The notes under the pieces: model-generated
Told to the model about the DNA's origin: nothing
The model's database searches: none
What the model saw: only the letters and a program-made list of their open reading frames with translations
Assembly (NCBI GenBank): GCA_964563495.1
Contig: CAZLYK010000002.1
Span: 17,675 to 81,674 of the forward strand
Length of the DNA: 64,000 bases
From: CAZLYK01 sp964563495
GTDB lineage: Bacteria > Acidobacteriota > Blastocatellia > RBC074
Direction of reading: 5' to 3'
Program-made: the position numbers and the translations under genes
Part shown: in pieces, positions 25,749-40,350 of the stretch
Numbering within the stretch: position 1 is the stretch's first letter
Layout: every line of letters begins with the position of its first letter

Positions 25749-27536
25749 TTGAAACCCAGATATCTATTTTTTATCGCTCTGATCATCGCGGGGCTGGCGA
25801 TGTTCAGTTGGCGAGCGGACTTCTTGACACAGGGGCAGGGAGCTCCGGATCGGATCTACAACAGCCCGGTCGGACAGATCACGCTTCCGACCGATCCGGG
25901 GACGGCCGGAACATTAGGGGACACGTACAAACTGGCAAAATTGGCCTATGGGTTTGGTTCGAATGTTCCGATGGTCGGAAACCTGGCCGGTGATACGGGC
26001 AACGGCTTCAACGACCGATACGATTTTGAGAATCTGGACGCCTTCGGGATCGCGCAAGCGGCCAATGAGATAGGGGATCTGGACAGCAATGATCCGCGCA
26101 ATGCGGTGTTGATCGGCGGAATGATCAAGAATCCGGGGTTCCGTTTCGTCCACGTCGGTCTGCAGGCGTTTGTCTGGAGAGTGGGCGAGGACACCGACAA
26201 CATCTACACGCGTGAGGTGACGGTCTTCCCATCGATCGACCACCTCTTCGATCCGGAAATCCCGGGTTACGGTCCGAACGGGGCTAACCCGCCTCCGGGC
26301 AGTTTCGGCAACATACTGCTGGAGGCCTGTGAGTTCACGGTTTGGGGGACGAACGACAAGCCCGAGGCGGAAATGGCGGCCAAGACGCCGGGGTATTTCG
26401 GGCGCGGGGGTACGGGCCGTCCGCCGAATACAAAATGGTACCGTGCGACACTGACCAAGGTCTTTGCCGAGGGCTTCAAGAACTACAACGGCTTCAGCCC
26501 GTTTGATCCGAAGCCCGTCGGGTCGAGCCCGTCCGCTCAGGAAGGCGATGATTTCGCCTCGCAGTGGCAGTTCCGTGACAGCAGCGGTAATCCGGTTGCC
26601 GTCAAGTTCGTGGCAGTTTACGCCAACCGCACGCGCGACGAGAAGTTCTTCCGTGCCGATGCGAGCGGCAACATCCCGGGCAACCTGGCGGAGAGCAATG
26701 AGGCTGAGATCGACGCAGTCGGCTTCAAAGAGTTCATTCGCCCGCCGTTCGCGACGATCTCCGGTCGTGTCATCAACGACGCCAACGCCAACGGGAAGAT
26801 CGACGCCAACGAGCAGCCGATCCCTGGGGTGAGCATCCGGTTGACCGGAAACGGCGGAGACCGGACGGCGACGACCAACGCCAGTGGCGAATATCGTTTT
26901 GAGCAGGTCGATCCGGGCAACTATCGCGTGATCGAGACCAACCTGCCCGGTTATCTGGATACCGGCGTTCTGCCCGGCGCCGATAACGTGGCGATCAATC
27001 TGAACACGATCGGCGCGGCATTGGAAGCGGGTGAGGACAGTATCGAGAACAATTTCCTCGATGCGCTGCCGCCCCAACCGCCGGCTCCGGAATGCACGCC
27101 GGCGTGTTACAACAACGTCGATGTCTGGCTCTTGTTTGACGTCACCCGCAAGGCTACTTATAACCTGGTCGGTGGAGTCAACAATATCTTCATTCTTTCG
27201 CTCGGTCGCGGAGCGATGAACGACGACGAGGTGGTTGAGGCTCTGCTCGGGATGGATACGCCGCGGCAACGGCTCAACGCGCAGTACGTCGCGGCCCAGC
27301 TCAACGCGGCGACCTACCCGCTTTCGGTCTTCAACCGCGCGTCGTGCTTCTATAACGGGCCGAACGTCTTCGTCAGGATCCCGGGCAATCCGCGCCTGCT
27401 CGAATTACTCATCCAGGCCCGCACGATCTATTCGGGCAATGATCCGATGGCCATCGATCAATTGGCGGTATACCTGGAGTTGTTCAACAACATTACCGCG
27501 ACCCGAGGCATTGTCTGCCCGTTCGCAGACCCGTGA
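25749..27536 (+). CDS. Exported protein with SdrD-B-like domain
   Basis: 595 residues beginning with a TTG codon, set by a strong AGGAGGT 4-5 bases upstream. The N-terminus is a signal sequence (YLFFIALIIAGLAMFSW). Residues about 35-330 hold no domain I can name (GFNDRYDFENLDAFGIAQAAN, several Gly/Pro-rich loops). Residues about 338-440 match an SdrD-B/Cna-B-like fold: GRVINDANANGKIDANEQPI, then GVSIRLTG, GEYRFEQVDPGNYRVIE. The C-terminal 130 residues have paired cysteines (CTPACYNNVD) and no anchor motif. It is probably secreted or surface attached. The long structured leader suggests strong post-transcriptional control. A good terminator follows. Confidence 0.75.
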   Translation: MKPRYLFFIALIIAGLAMFSWRADFLTQGQGAPDRIYNSPVGQITLPTDPGTAGTLGDTYKLAKLAYGFGSNVPMVGNLAGDTGNGFNDRYDFENLDAFGIAQAANEIGDLDSNDPRNAVLIGGMIKNPGFRFVHVGLQAFVWRVGEDTDNIYTREVTVFPSIDHLFDPEIPGYGPNGANPPPGSFGNILLEACEFTVWGTNDKPEAEMAAKTPGYFGRGGTGRPPNTKWYRATLTKVFAEGFKNYNGFSPFDPKPVGSSPSAQEGDDFASQWQFRDSSGNPVAVKFVAVYANRTRDEKFFRADASGNIPGNLAESNEAEIDAVGFKEFIRPPFATISGRVINDANANGKIDANEQPIPGVSIRLTGNGGDRTATTNASGEYRFEQVDPGNYRVIETNLPGYLDTGVLPGADNVAINLNTIGAALEAGEDSIENNFLDALPPQPPAPECTPACYNNVDVWLLFDVTRKATYNLVGGVNNIFILSLGRGAMNDDEVVEALLGMDTPRQRLNAQYVAAQLNAATYPLSVFNRASCFYNGPNVFVRIPGNPRLLELLIQARTIYSGNDPMAIDQLAVYLELFNNITATRGIVCPFADP

Positions 27537-27605
27537 TCTTAATTGTTGTGCGCCAATGAACCAGTAGTACCGGCGCACAATTTCCGCAGAAAATCGCTGC
27601 AACTC

Positions 27606-27636
27606 GGCCGCCGGTCATTGATCGGCGGCCTTTTTT
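27606..27636 (+). terminator. Rho-independent terminator of the SdrD-B-like gene
   Basis: GGCCGCCG / CGGCGGCC stem (27606-27613, 27623-27630) with a 9-base loop and six T at 27631-27636. A second stem TTGTGCGCC / GGCGCACAA lies just upstream. Confidence 0.92.
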
Positions 27637-27683
27637 ATTCAATTGACAGGATTGACGGGATTTCTGCGGGATTTGGCAAGACC

Positions 27684-30449
<2,766 letters not shown>

Positions 30450-30483
30450 TTCTCTCCCAGAAAAGTTGACGCTTTACATGACG

Positions 30484-30800
30484 GAAGTTCGAGAGGCTTC
30501 TCTACCTCTTGTCCGGTACGCTCACGATCAGATTGTTCGGTCTGATTATCAAGCCCTCTTCGGCATCGGCGCAATATCCAATCACCGACCTGGAAAGCTT
30601 GGGGGCAACAACAGCGAGGCCTTGGGCATCAATGCCCGCGGACAAATCGTTGGGATGAGTGACAGATCGGGGGAGCGTTATACCTTCCTTTGGCAGAAAA
30701 GTGTGATGACCGACTTGGGAAGCTTGGGCGGCAATTAGACCGATGTCTACGGCATCAATGAACGTGGACAAGTTGCCCCAAAGTCTCTACCGAAGGCACT
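30484..30800 (+). pseudogene. Remnant of a HAF-repeat extracellular protein
   Basis: One frame reads a signal-peptide-like LFGLIIKPSSASAQYPITDLESLG and then shifts by one base near 30601. The next frame continues GGNNSEALGINARGQIVGMS, FLWQKSVMTDLGSLGGN, and meets TAG at 30736-30738. Beyond the stop the same frame goes on as TDVYGINERGQV. LGGN...GIN..GQIVG is the HAF repeat (TIGR02913). A frameshift, an internal stop and no clear start codon make this a dead copy. The 100 bases after it hold nothing I recognise. Confidence 0.75.
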
Positions 30801-30904
30801 TTTCGTAACGTGTCTCCGGTTACCTGTGCAAACACATAGGGGGGGCCGGGAGCGTTAAAACCGCCGCTCAGCATCCGTCCGCCGCAATGTCATTCTCTTG
30901 TCGC

Positions 30905-31075
30905 TTAAGCTCTTTTAAGCAGTGTCGCAATTACCAAAAGAATGAATCCAATCGCAAGTAATGGGAATGAGTATGGAGAAACGCTTGGAATTTTTATCAG
31001 GTACGACAGGATACCGAGTCCGCCGATGATCACGGCTATCAACCATAATGACTGAGTCGGGGCATTGAGTTTCAT
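30905..31075 (-). CDS. Small two-helix membrane protein, 56 residues
   Basis: MKLNAPTQSL is followed by two hydrophobic segments, WLIAVIIGGLGILSYLI and LLAIGFILLVIATLL, separated by a short polar loop, and ends LKRA. AGAGGAG lies 8 bases before the ATG, which strongly supports translation. No family can be assigned. It lies alone between the HAF remnant and the radical SAM gene, downstream of the latter on the same strand but behind a strong hairpin. Confidence 0.7.
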   Translation of the reverse strand: MKLNAPTQSLWLIAVIIGGLGILSYLIKIPSVSPYSFPLLAIGFILLVIATLLKRA

Positions 31076-31127
31076 TTAGGGCTCCTCTCTGCGATTGATG
31101 TAATGGCTCAATTGGCAACCACCAGGC

Positions 31128-31162
31128 GCGGAGACGGGGTGATTCAATCACCCCGTCTCCGC
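31128..31162 (-). terminator. Strong hairpin downstream of the radical SAM gene
   Basis: GCGGAGACGGGGTGA / TCACCCCGTCTCCGC, a perfect 15-bp stem with a 5-base loop. No T-run follows on either strand, so termination is likely but not certain. Confidence 0.65.
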
Positions 31163-31210
31163 GTCCTCTTGCCAGACAAAACTTAAGCAATACCACCTGA
31201 TCCGGGTCGA

Positions 31211-33244
<2,034 letters not shown>

Positions 33245-33923
33245 AATGTTTTGGGTCCTTTTAATACGTTGATTGTACTTCAGTGCGAGTTACGCTCAAA
33301 TGAACACACCTTCAACCAGAGTCAACCTCAATGCTCAGCTTGACCGCTGCCCAAGGTTGGCCGATCAGTCTTCTTGATTGCTGACTTTGACCGGACTCGA
33401 CATGAAATTTGGGTATTTGGGTATATATACCTGCTCGCTTAAAACCACTTGCACATTGCGGGCCAGCAATGCCTGTCCGACTGAAAAAATTACACCAAAC
33501 CCCAATTGATTCGATTAAGTGATGAGTTTACTTATGTTAAACATTAGCACTTTTATTTCATGCCTGGCTGTTTGTTCGTCTCCCGGCGCTGCTTTGCCGG
33601 CGAATGTCGGAGTCTAGTCGCCAATAGGGCATTTTGGCAATAGTTTCAGTGACAAAATTGAGTCAAAATGAGATAAGCGGTCGGTAATTTATTTAAACTG
33701 TATCAAAAAGGCTCATGTATTATTGATATCGACAGATAAACGAATCGAAATGACCAACAGAAGGAAAGAGTATTGCAGGATGAAACAAGATCATGTCTGG
33801 TCAAATCCTTCTATCTCTTTATTTAAAAAAGTAATAGCTTGAACGAGATCTTTCAATCGCTGATAATAGCCGTTCTCGATCGTGAGACTTGCGATTGAGC
33901 AGCCGTTTAGTCAGGAGAAGAGC
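33245..33923. other. Divergent intergenic region, 679 bp
   Basis: AT-rich, without a credible gene. It contains a 12-bp palindrome GGTATATATACC (33420-33431) and a degenerate piece of the window-wide repeat near 33775-33810 (TTGCAGGATGAAACAAGAT). It must hold the promoters of the radical SAM gene and of the CpsB-like gene. The latter has AGGAG 8 bases before its ATG. Confidence 0.55.
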
Positions 33924-34730
33924 ATGTCGAAATTAACGGGGATGGTTGACATTCACTGCCATATACTGCCTGAAACAGATGATGGGGCGAGCACGTTGGA
34001 AGAATCTGTGGTCATGTGTCAGGCGGCCGCGGCAGATGGAATCAAGACCATCGTTGCGACTCCGCACATGTTCGACGGGGTGCATGAAACTCCTGATCGC
34101 GAGACCATCCGCCGCAAGATCGCCATGGTCATGGAAGCGAGTGGTGACTGCGTGGAGATCGTGCCCGGAGGAGAAGTTCGATACAGTTATGAGATCTTTC
34201 AAGAAGCGCACGTCGCCGACACGAGGATCAAGCTCAACGGTTCTGCCTATATGCTGCTCGAATTCCCGTTTCAGGCCGTGCCGCCGAACATTGAGATGAC
34301 GATCTTTCAGATTCTCAATGCCGGGATCACGCCGGTCATCGCCCACCCGGAACGTAACAAGCGGATACAGGATCATCCCAGGATTCTGGTCGATCTGATC
34401 GAGCGCGGCGCATATGCGCAGCTCGACGCGGGGAGTTTGACGAAGAGTTTCGGACCCGAGGCTTACCACGCGGCCAGGCGCATGGTGCAGGCCGGGCTGG
34501 CGCACTTTATCGCCACCGACGCCCACCATCAGGACCGCCGGCGTCCGGTGCTTTCGACGGCTTATCAGATCGCCGCCGAGTGGGGCGGTGAAGAGTATGC
34601 TCGGGCCATGGTTGAAACCAACCCGGAAGCGCTGGTCAGGGATCGTAGTATCCCTTACCAGCCGGATCCGGATGTCGACGCTCTGCTCGGGAGGAAGCGA
34701 AAGAAGAGCTGGTTCGCTTTCTGGAAGTAG
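33924..34730 (+). CDS. CpsB/YwqE-type PHP-domain tyrosine phosphatase
   Basis: 268 residues. VDIHCHILPETDDGA near the start, IVATPHMFDG, VPGGEVRY, ITPVIAHPERNKRI and FIATDAHH give the full set of PHP metal-binding motifs, in the order of the CpsB/Wzb-like phosphatases that dephosphorylate BY-kinases of capsule export. The start follows AGGAGAAG; an upstream start at 33882 lacks such a site. The C-terminus is basic (GRKRKKSWFAFWK). No BY-kinase or polysaccharide gene is in the window. A different PHP phosphoesterase role remains possible. Confidence 0.86.
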   Translation: MSKLTGMVDIHCHILPETDDGASTLEESVVMCQAAAADGIKTIVATPHMFDGVHETPDRETIRRKIAMVMEASGDCVEIVPGGEVRYSYEIFQEAHVADTRIKLNGSAYMLLEFPFQAVPPNIEMTIFQILNAGITPVIAHPERNKRIQDHPRILVDLIERGAYAQLDAGSLTKSFGPEAYHAARRMVQAGLAHFIATDAHHQDRRRPVLSTAYQIAAEWGGEEYARAMVETNPEALVRDRSIPYQPDPDVDALLGRKRKKSWFAFWK

Positions 34731-34769
34731 TGAATGTAGTAATCACCGCGATGTTCATTTGAATGAGAG

Positions 34770-34809
34770 GAAAATAGACAGGATTACAGCTGTAATCCTG
34801 TCTATTTTC
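34770..34809. repeat. AATAGACAGGATT repeat as a perfect 40-bp palindrome
   Basis: GAAAATAGACAGGATTACAG meets its exact reverse complement with no spacer. Between co-directional genes, 35 bases before the M16 start codon. Confidence 0.97.
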
Positions 34810-34843
34810 TTCTCTCCTGTTTTTTCCGTGACTGGAGAAAAAA

Positions 34844-36312
34844 TTGTTTAAGCATATGCTTCGTCCGGCCGTCTATCTTGTGGCGGTCCTATTCTTATCG
34901 GCGGGTTTCACCGCCGGCGCCAAACCGCAATGGCAGCAGGTCAGGCTGAAAAACGGGCTGGAAGTGATTGTGATAGAGAACCGGTCGGTTCCGCTGGTCA
35001 CGGTCGAGATGGCGGTCAAGAACGGCGCCTATACTGAATCGCCGGAGTACAACGGCCTCTCGCATCTATACGAGCACATGTTCTTCAAATCCAACGAGCG
35101 TTCGCGCGCCGAAGGATATCACGATCGGGCGTCGGAGCTGGGGATGTTGAGCAATGCCTCGACCCGCGAGGAGGTGGTCAACTATTACACGACCACGGTC
35201 AAGATGGGGACGCGCGAAGCCATGCTCCTCATGCGCGATGCGATCCGCTACCCGCTCTTTGACGAGACGGAGTTTAAGCAGGAGATTCAGGTAGTGCTCG
35301 ACGAGCTGGCGCAGCATCGCTCCAACCCTTTCTTTTATCTGATCAATGCGGTAGATCAAAGACTCTGGTACAAGTATCCTTCACGCAAGAATCCCGGTGG
35401 TGATCCGGCGACCGTCAGCCGGGCGACGCCCGAAATGATGCGGACGATCCAGCGTAAGTATTACCTGCCGAACAACTCGGCTCTGGTGGTCGCCGGGGAT
35501 GTCAATGCGCAGGAGATATTTAAATTAGCCGAAGAGATCTACGGCGACTGGCCGCGGGGTGAAGATCCATTCGTCAAGGATCCGATCCCCCGCCACCCGC
35601 CGCTCAGCGGGGATCAGGTTGTCATAGTCAATCAGCCGGTCAACGCCGCGACGATTCAGATCGGCTATCAGGGGCCTTCGACCGATACCGATGCTCCGGC
35701 GACTTATGCGGCCGATGTCTTCTCCTTTATCCTGCGCCAGCCGAACTCCAAATTCTCGCGCGAGCTGATCGATTCGGGGTTGACGACCGGGACGGCGCTC
35801 AACTATTACACTCAGCTCAACGTCGGTCCGATCACTCTGCTCGCGCAGACAACGCCCGACAAGCTGAAGGACGCGGTCAAGGCGATCAATCAACAGATCG
35901 CCCTTTTCGACTCGCCCGATTATTTCACCGACGAAGAGCTGGAGAGCGCAAAGACCCTGCTCGATGTCAACGAGGTTTACAGCCGCGAAAAACCTTCCGA
36001 ATACGCTCACACGGTCAGTTTCTGGTGGGCCAGCTCGGGGCTCGATTACTACGCGACCTACGTCGAGAACCTGCGCAAGGTGACGCGCGCCGATATCAAA
36101 CGTTACGTCGACAAATACATCAGGCACAAGCCGGGCGTCGTCGCCGTGCTGATTTCGGAATCCGATCAGAAACGGATCGGCCTGACCACAGAGGACCTCA
36201 AGGTCAGACCGGCTCTTCCGGGCGCCGCCGCCGGACCGGCGTCGGTTAAGCCGGCTCCAAAACCGGCCGGCAAAAAGCCGGCCGCCGCCAAGCAGCGTAG
36301 AAAGATCAATCA

Positions 36313-36316
<4 letters not shown>
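34844..36316 (+). CDS. M16 family zinc metallopeptidase, catalytic subunit
   Basis: 490 residues from a TTG with GGAG 6-7 bases upstream; an ATG lies 12 bases later. A signal peptide ends near AGAK. The zinc motif is HLYEH (His74, Glu77, His78) with the distal Glu expected about 75 residues on (ELAQHRSNPF region follows). The two M16 halves are complete, and a Pro/Lys/Ala-rich tail ends the protein. It should act in the periplasm on peptides. The ATGA overlap with the next gene shows translational coupling to the non-catalytic partner. Confidence 0.92.
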
Positions 36317-37677
<1,361 letters not shown>

Positions 37678-37686
37678 GAGCCATCC

Positions 37687-37737
37687 AATAGGGCAGGATT
37701 GACGAGGCTGACTTAGGTCTCGTTAATCCTGTCTATT
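37687..37737. repeat. AATAGACAGGATT dyad repeat, imperfect
   Basis: AATAGGGCAGGATTGACGAG faces CTCGTTAATCCTGTCTATT across a 12-base spacer. Between co-directional genes. Confidence 0.85.
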
Positions 37738-37776
37738 CGATTATTTGATTGACTAACGCGCGGCAAGGTTCTAAAA

Positions 37777-40296
37777 ATGCAGTATCGTTGCCTGATCTTG
37801 TCACCCGGAAAAAGCGAAATCATCCGTGCCTCGGGTTTTGATCTGAAATCTATGCCACAAGAGACATCCAAGCACCGGGAGGTGTTAGCCGCGATCGAGA
37901 GCGTCGGCGCGATCGCCGATCTGACCGCAAAAAATGATGGGCATTACGAATACGAGCTGGATCTGGAAGTGATTGTCTATGGCCGGAATTACAACGGCAA
38001 GAGAGTCGGGCCGTATGTTCGGTTGCTGACCTATGCGCCGGGCGAAGAGATCGTTCGTGAAGGCGATTGGGGGGGCAACACCTTCTATATTCTGGTATCG
38101 GGCAAGGCCGATGTTCTGGTGCGAAACAACGGCCAACTGAATAAGGTATCGGAGATTCCGGAAGGGTTGCAGTTCGGCGAGATGTCGGTCCTGGCCGGCG
38201 TCCCGCGCGCGGCGACTGTCCGTGCTCCGCTCGACCGGCCGGTCCAGGTGCTCGAGGTGCAGAGGCCGGCGCTGAGATTGCTCCGCAAACTGCCTAAGTT
38301 CGGAGAGGCCCTCGATGCAACCTATCGCCGACACGGTCGGGCGGCGACAATCCAGGATATCAAAGCGGCGACACAGCTCAGCGACGAGGCGATCAACCAG
38401 CTCGAAGCGATCTCGAAATTCCGGATCTTCTCAAAAAACCACGTTCTTTTCCGCGCCGGTGAATCGATCAGCAAGCTCTATGTCCTCAAATCCGGATGGG
38501 CGCGTTTGACGCCTCGGACACATGTCACGCACATAGCGATCGCCGAGGGTGAGAGTCGAAACTGGAATGCCCGGGCGAGCGCGACCTATGTCGGGCCATC
38601 GCACTGTTTCGGGGTCGAAGCGGTGACCAAAGACAGCGAATGGGAGCAGACGGGGACACTGCTCGTCCGGTCGGAAGTGCTTGAAATTTCGCTCCACAAG
38701 CTGCGCCAATATCCCGAGCTGCGTGAGACTCTGCTGCTGGCCTTTTCCGGCATGGCCACTGCGCGTGACCTGACGCAGAGCCGCCAGCCTCTGCCGATCG
38801 CCAAGGCTCAGGAGGATTTGATCGAGACGGGATTGGTCGATGCGACCAATCTGCTGGTCATGGACATGGATTTGTGCGTCCGGTGCGGCAACTGTTCGAT
38901 GGCGTGCCACCAGGTTCACGGGCAATCACGGTTATTGCGACGCGGAATTCATCTGACCAGGCCGGTCACGCTCAAGACGAGTTCGGGTTTTCAGAGCCTG
39001 CTCGCGCCGGCGGTCTGTCTGCATTGCAAAGATCCCGAATGCCTGACCGGCTGCCCGACCGGGGCGATTGGCCGGTTCCCGGACGGGCAGGTGGACATCG
39101 ATCCGAAGACGTGCATCGGATGCGCGGATTGTGCGACTCAGTGCCCGTACAACGCCATCTCCATGGTTCCGCGCAAGCCTCGGCCGGAAGCCGCGGTGCG
39201 GGGCTGGCGAAACTGGCTCAGACTCTCGCCCGAGCCATTGCCGCCGGCGGTCGAGCAGACCGAAGATCTGCTGGCGGTCAAATGCAATCTCTGTCTGGGA
39301 ACCCCCCTCAACCCCGAAGGGAGTCGTCAGCATGCTTACAGTTGTGAGGAGAACTGCCCGACGGGGGCCCTGCTGCGAGTCGATCCAAAGGTCTATTTCT
39401 CCGAGATCAGGCATATCGAGGGAGTGATCTTCCGCGATGAGACGCACGCCATCGTTCGTCACACCTCGCATAAAGATTTCGGCAAACAGGTGATGCACGC
39501 GGTCGGCCTGATCGTGACACTGGTCCTGACCGGGCTGACCATCCTCGGTTTGATCAACTACGGTTTGGAGTCCCCGCTCATCGGCAGCTGGCTCGATCTG
39601 CGGTGGCTGACAGGCATAGTTGGGCTGATCGGGATCGCCGGGGTTATGGCCTATCCGGTCCGCCGAAAGATCTACCGGCGCCGCTCCGGCCCTTTGCGCT
39701 ACTGGATGCTGGTCCACAGCTACCTGGGCGTGATCGCCGGAATCCTGCTCTTGATCCACGGCGGCTCCCGCTCCGGCGGAGCCCTGACCACGGCTTTGAT
39801 GATCTCGTTCGATCTGGTCATTCTGACGGGGTTGTTTGGCATTCTGATCTATTACCTGGGGCCGAGGATGCTGACCAGGATTGAAGGACAACCGCTCTTG
39901 ATCGAGGATCTGACAGCTCGCCGCGAGGAGCTCAGTCGCGAGCTGGGAGAGGCGATGGCGGCCGCATCGCCGAAGGCCAGGGTGCTGATCCAGACCCGCG
40001 TCCTACCGCGGGTCTTTTCCCTGTGGTTTCTCCTCCGTCAGTATCTGAGACGTGAGACGCTCGACGAGCTGACCAGCCAGGCCAATCGCGAGTTCGAACC
40101 GGTGGCCGAGGCGCTCTCGGCCTATGAGCGGGGAAATCTATACAGCTCGGTGGAAAAGGCCGTTACGCTCCGGCGTGTCGATGCGCTGATCTACCTCCAT
40201 CACTTGTTGAAGCTCTGGTTGGCGCCGCACGTTCTGTTCACCTCGCTCATGCTGGCGTTAATGATCGTCCACCTGATTCAGGTAATCTATTTCTAG
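37777..40296 (+). CDS. Membrane protein fusing two cyclic-nucleotide-binding domains, four [4Fe-4S] clusters and a cytochrome-b-like domain
   Basis: 839 residues. Two cNMP-binding (CRP-type) domains cover about 85-190 (APGEEIVREGDWGGNTFYIL, FGEMSVLAGVPRAATV) and 210-335 (LFRAGESISKLYVLKSG, more diverged). Residues 367-535 form a four-cluster ferredoxin like NrfC/PhsB: CVRCGNCSMAC, CLHCKDPECLTGCP, CIGCADCATQCP and CNLC with CEENCP. From 570 on there are about five membrane helices, with His in KQVMHAVG, MLVHSYLG, LIHGG and LHHLLKLWLAPHV as possible haem b ligands. Ligand binding should occur in the cytoplasm and steer electron flow to the membrane. The next three genes share the theme. An ATG at 37852 is an alternative start. 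I know of no described system with this exact fusion. Confidence 0.83.
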   Translation: MQYRCLILSPGKSEIIRASGFDLKSMPQETSKHREVLAAIESVGAIADLTAKNDGHYEYELDLEVIVYGRNYNGKRVGPYVRLLTYAPGEEIVREGDWGGNTFYILVSGKADVLVRNNGQLNKVSEIPEGLQFGEMSVLAGVPRAATVRAPLDRPVQVLEVQRPALRLLRKLPKFGEALDATYRRHGRAATIQDIKAATQLSDEAINQLEAISKFRIFSKNHVLFRAGESISKLYVLKSGWARLTPRTHVTHIAIAEGESRNWNARASATYVGPSHCFGVEAVTKDSEWEQTGTLLVRSEVLEISLHKLRQYPELRETLLLAFSGMATARDLTQSRQPLPIAKAQEDLIETGLVDATNLLVMDMDLCVRCGNCSMACHQVHGQSRLLRRGIHLTRPVTLKTSSGFQSLLAPAVCLHCKDPECLTGCPTGAIGRFPDGQVDIDPKTCIGCADCATQCPYNAISMVPRKPRPEAAVRGWRNWLRLSPEPLPPAVEQTEDLLAVKCNLCLGTPLNPEGSRQHAYSCEENCPTGALLRVDPKVYFSEIRHIEGVIFRDETHAIVRHTSHKDFGKQVMHAVGLIVTLVLTGLTILGLINYGLESPLIGSWLDLRWLTGIVGLIGIAGVMAYPVRRKIYRRRSGPLRYWMLVHSYLGVIAGILLLIHGGSRSGGALTTALMISFDLVILTGLFGILIYYLGPRMLTRIEGQPLLIEDLTARREELSRELGEAMAAASPKARVLIQTRVLPRVFSLWFLLRQYLRRETLDELTSQANREFEPVAEALSAYERGNLYSSVEKAVTLRRVDALIYLHHLLKLWLAPHVLFTSLMLALMIVHLIQVIYF

Positions 40297-40350
40297 GCGA
40301 GGTAGGAAGCGGCGGGGTTGAGTCCGGACTCTTCCCGGTTTCTCGTTGAT

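Noticed and set aside
30915..31196. 93-residue minus-strand frame overlapping the small membrane protein
   Set aside because: It lacks a good start site and has random composition; the overlapping 56-residue frame has AGAGGAG and two clean membrane helices.
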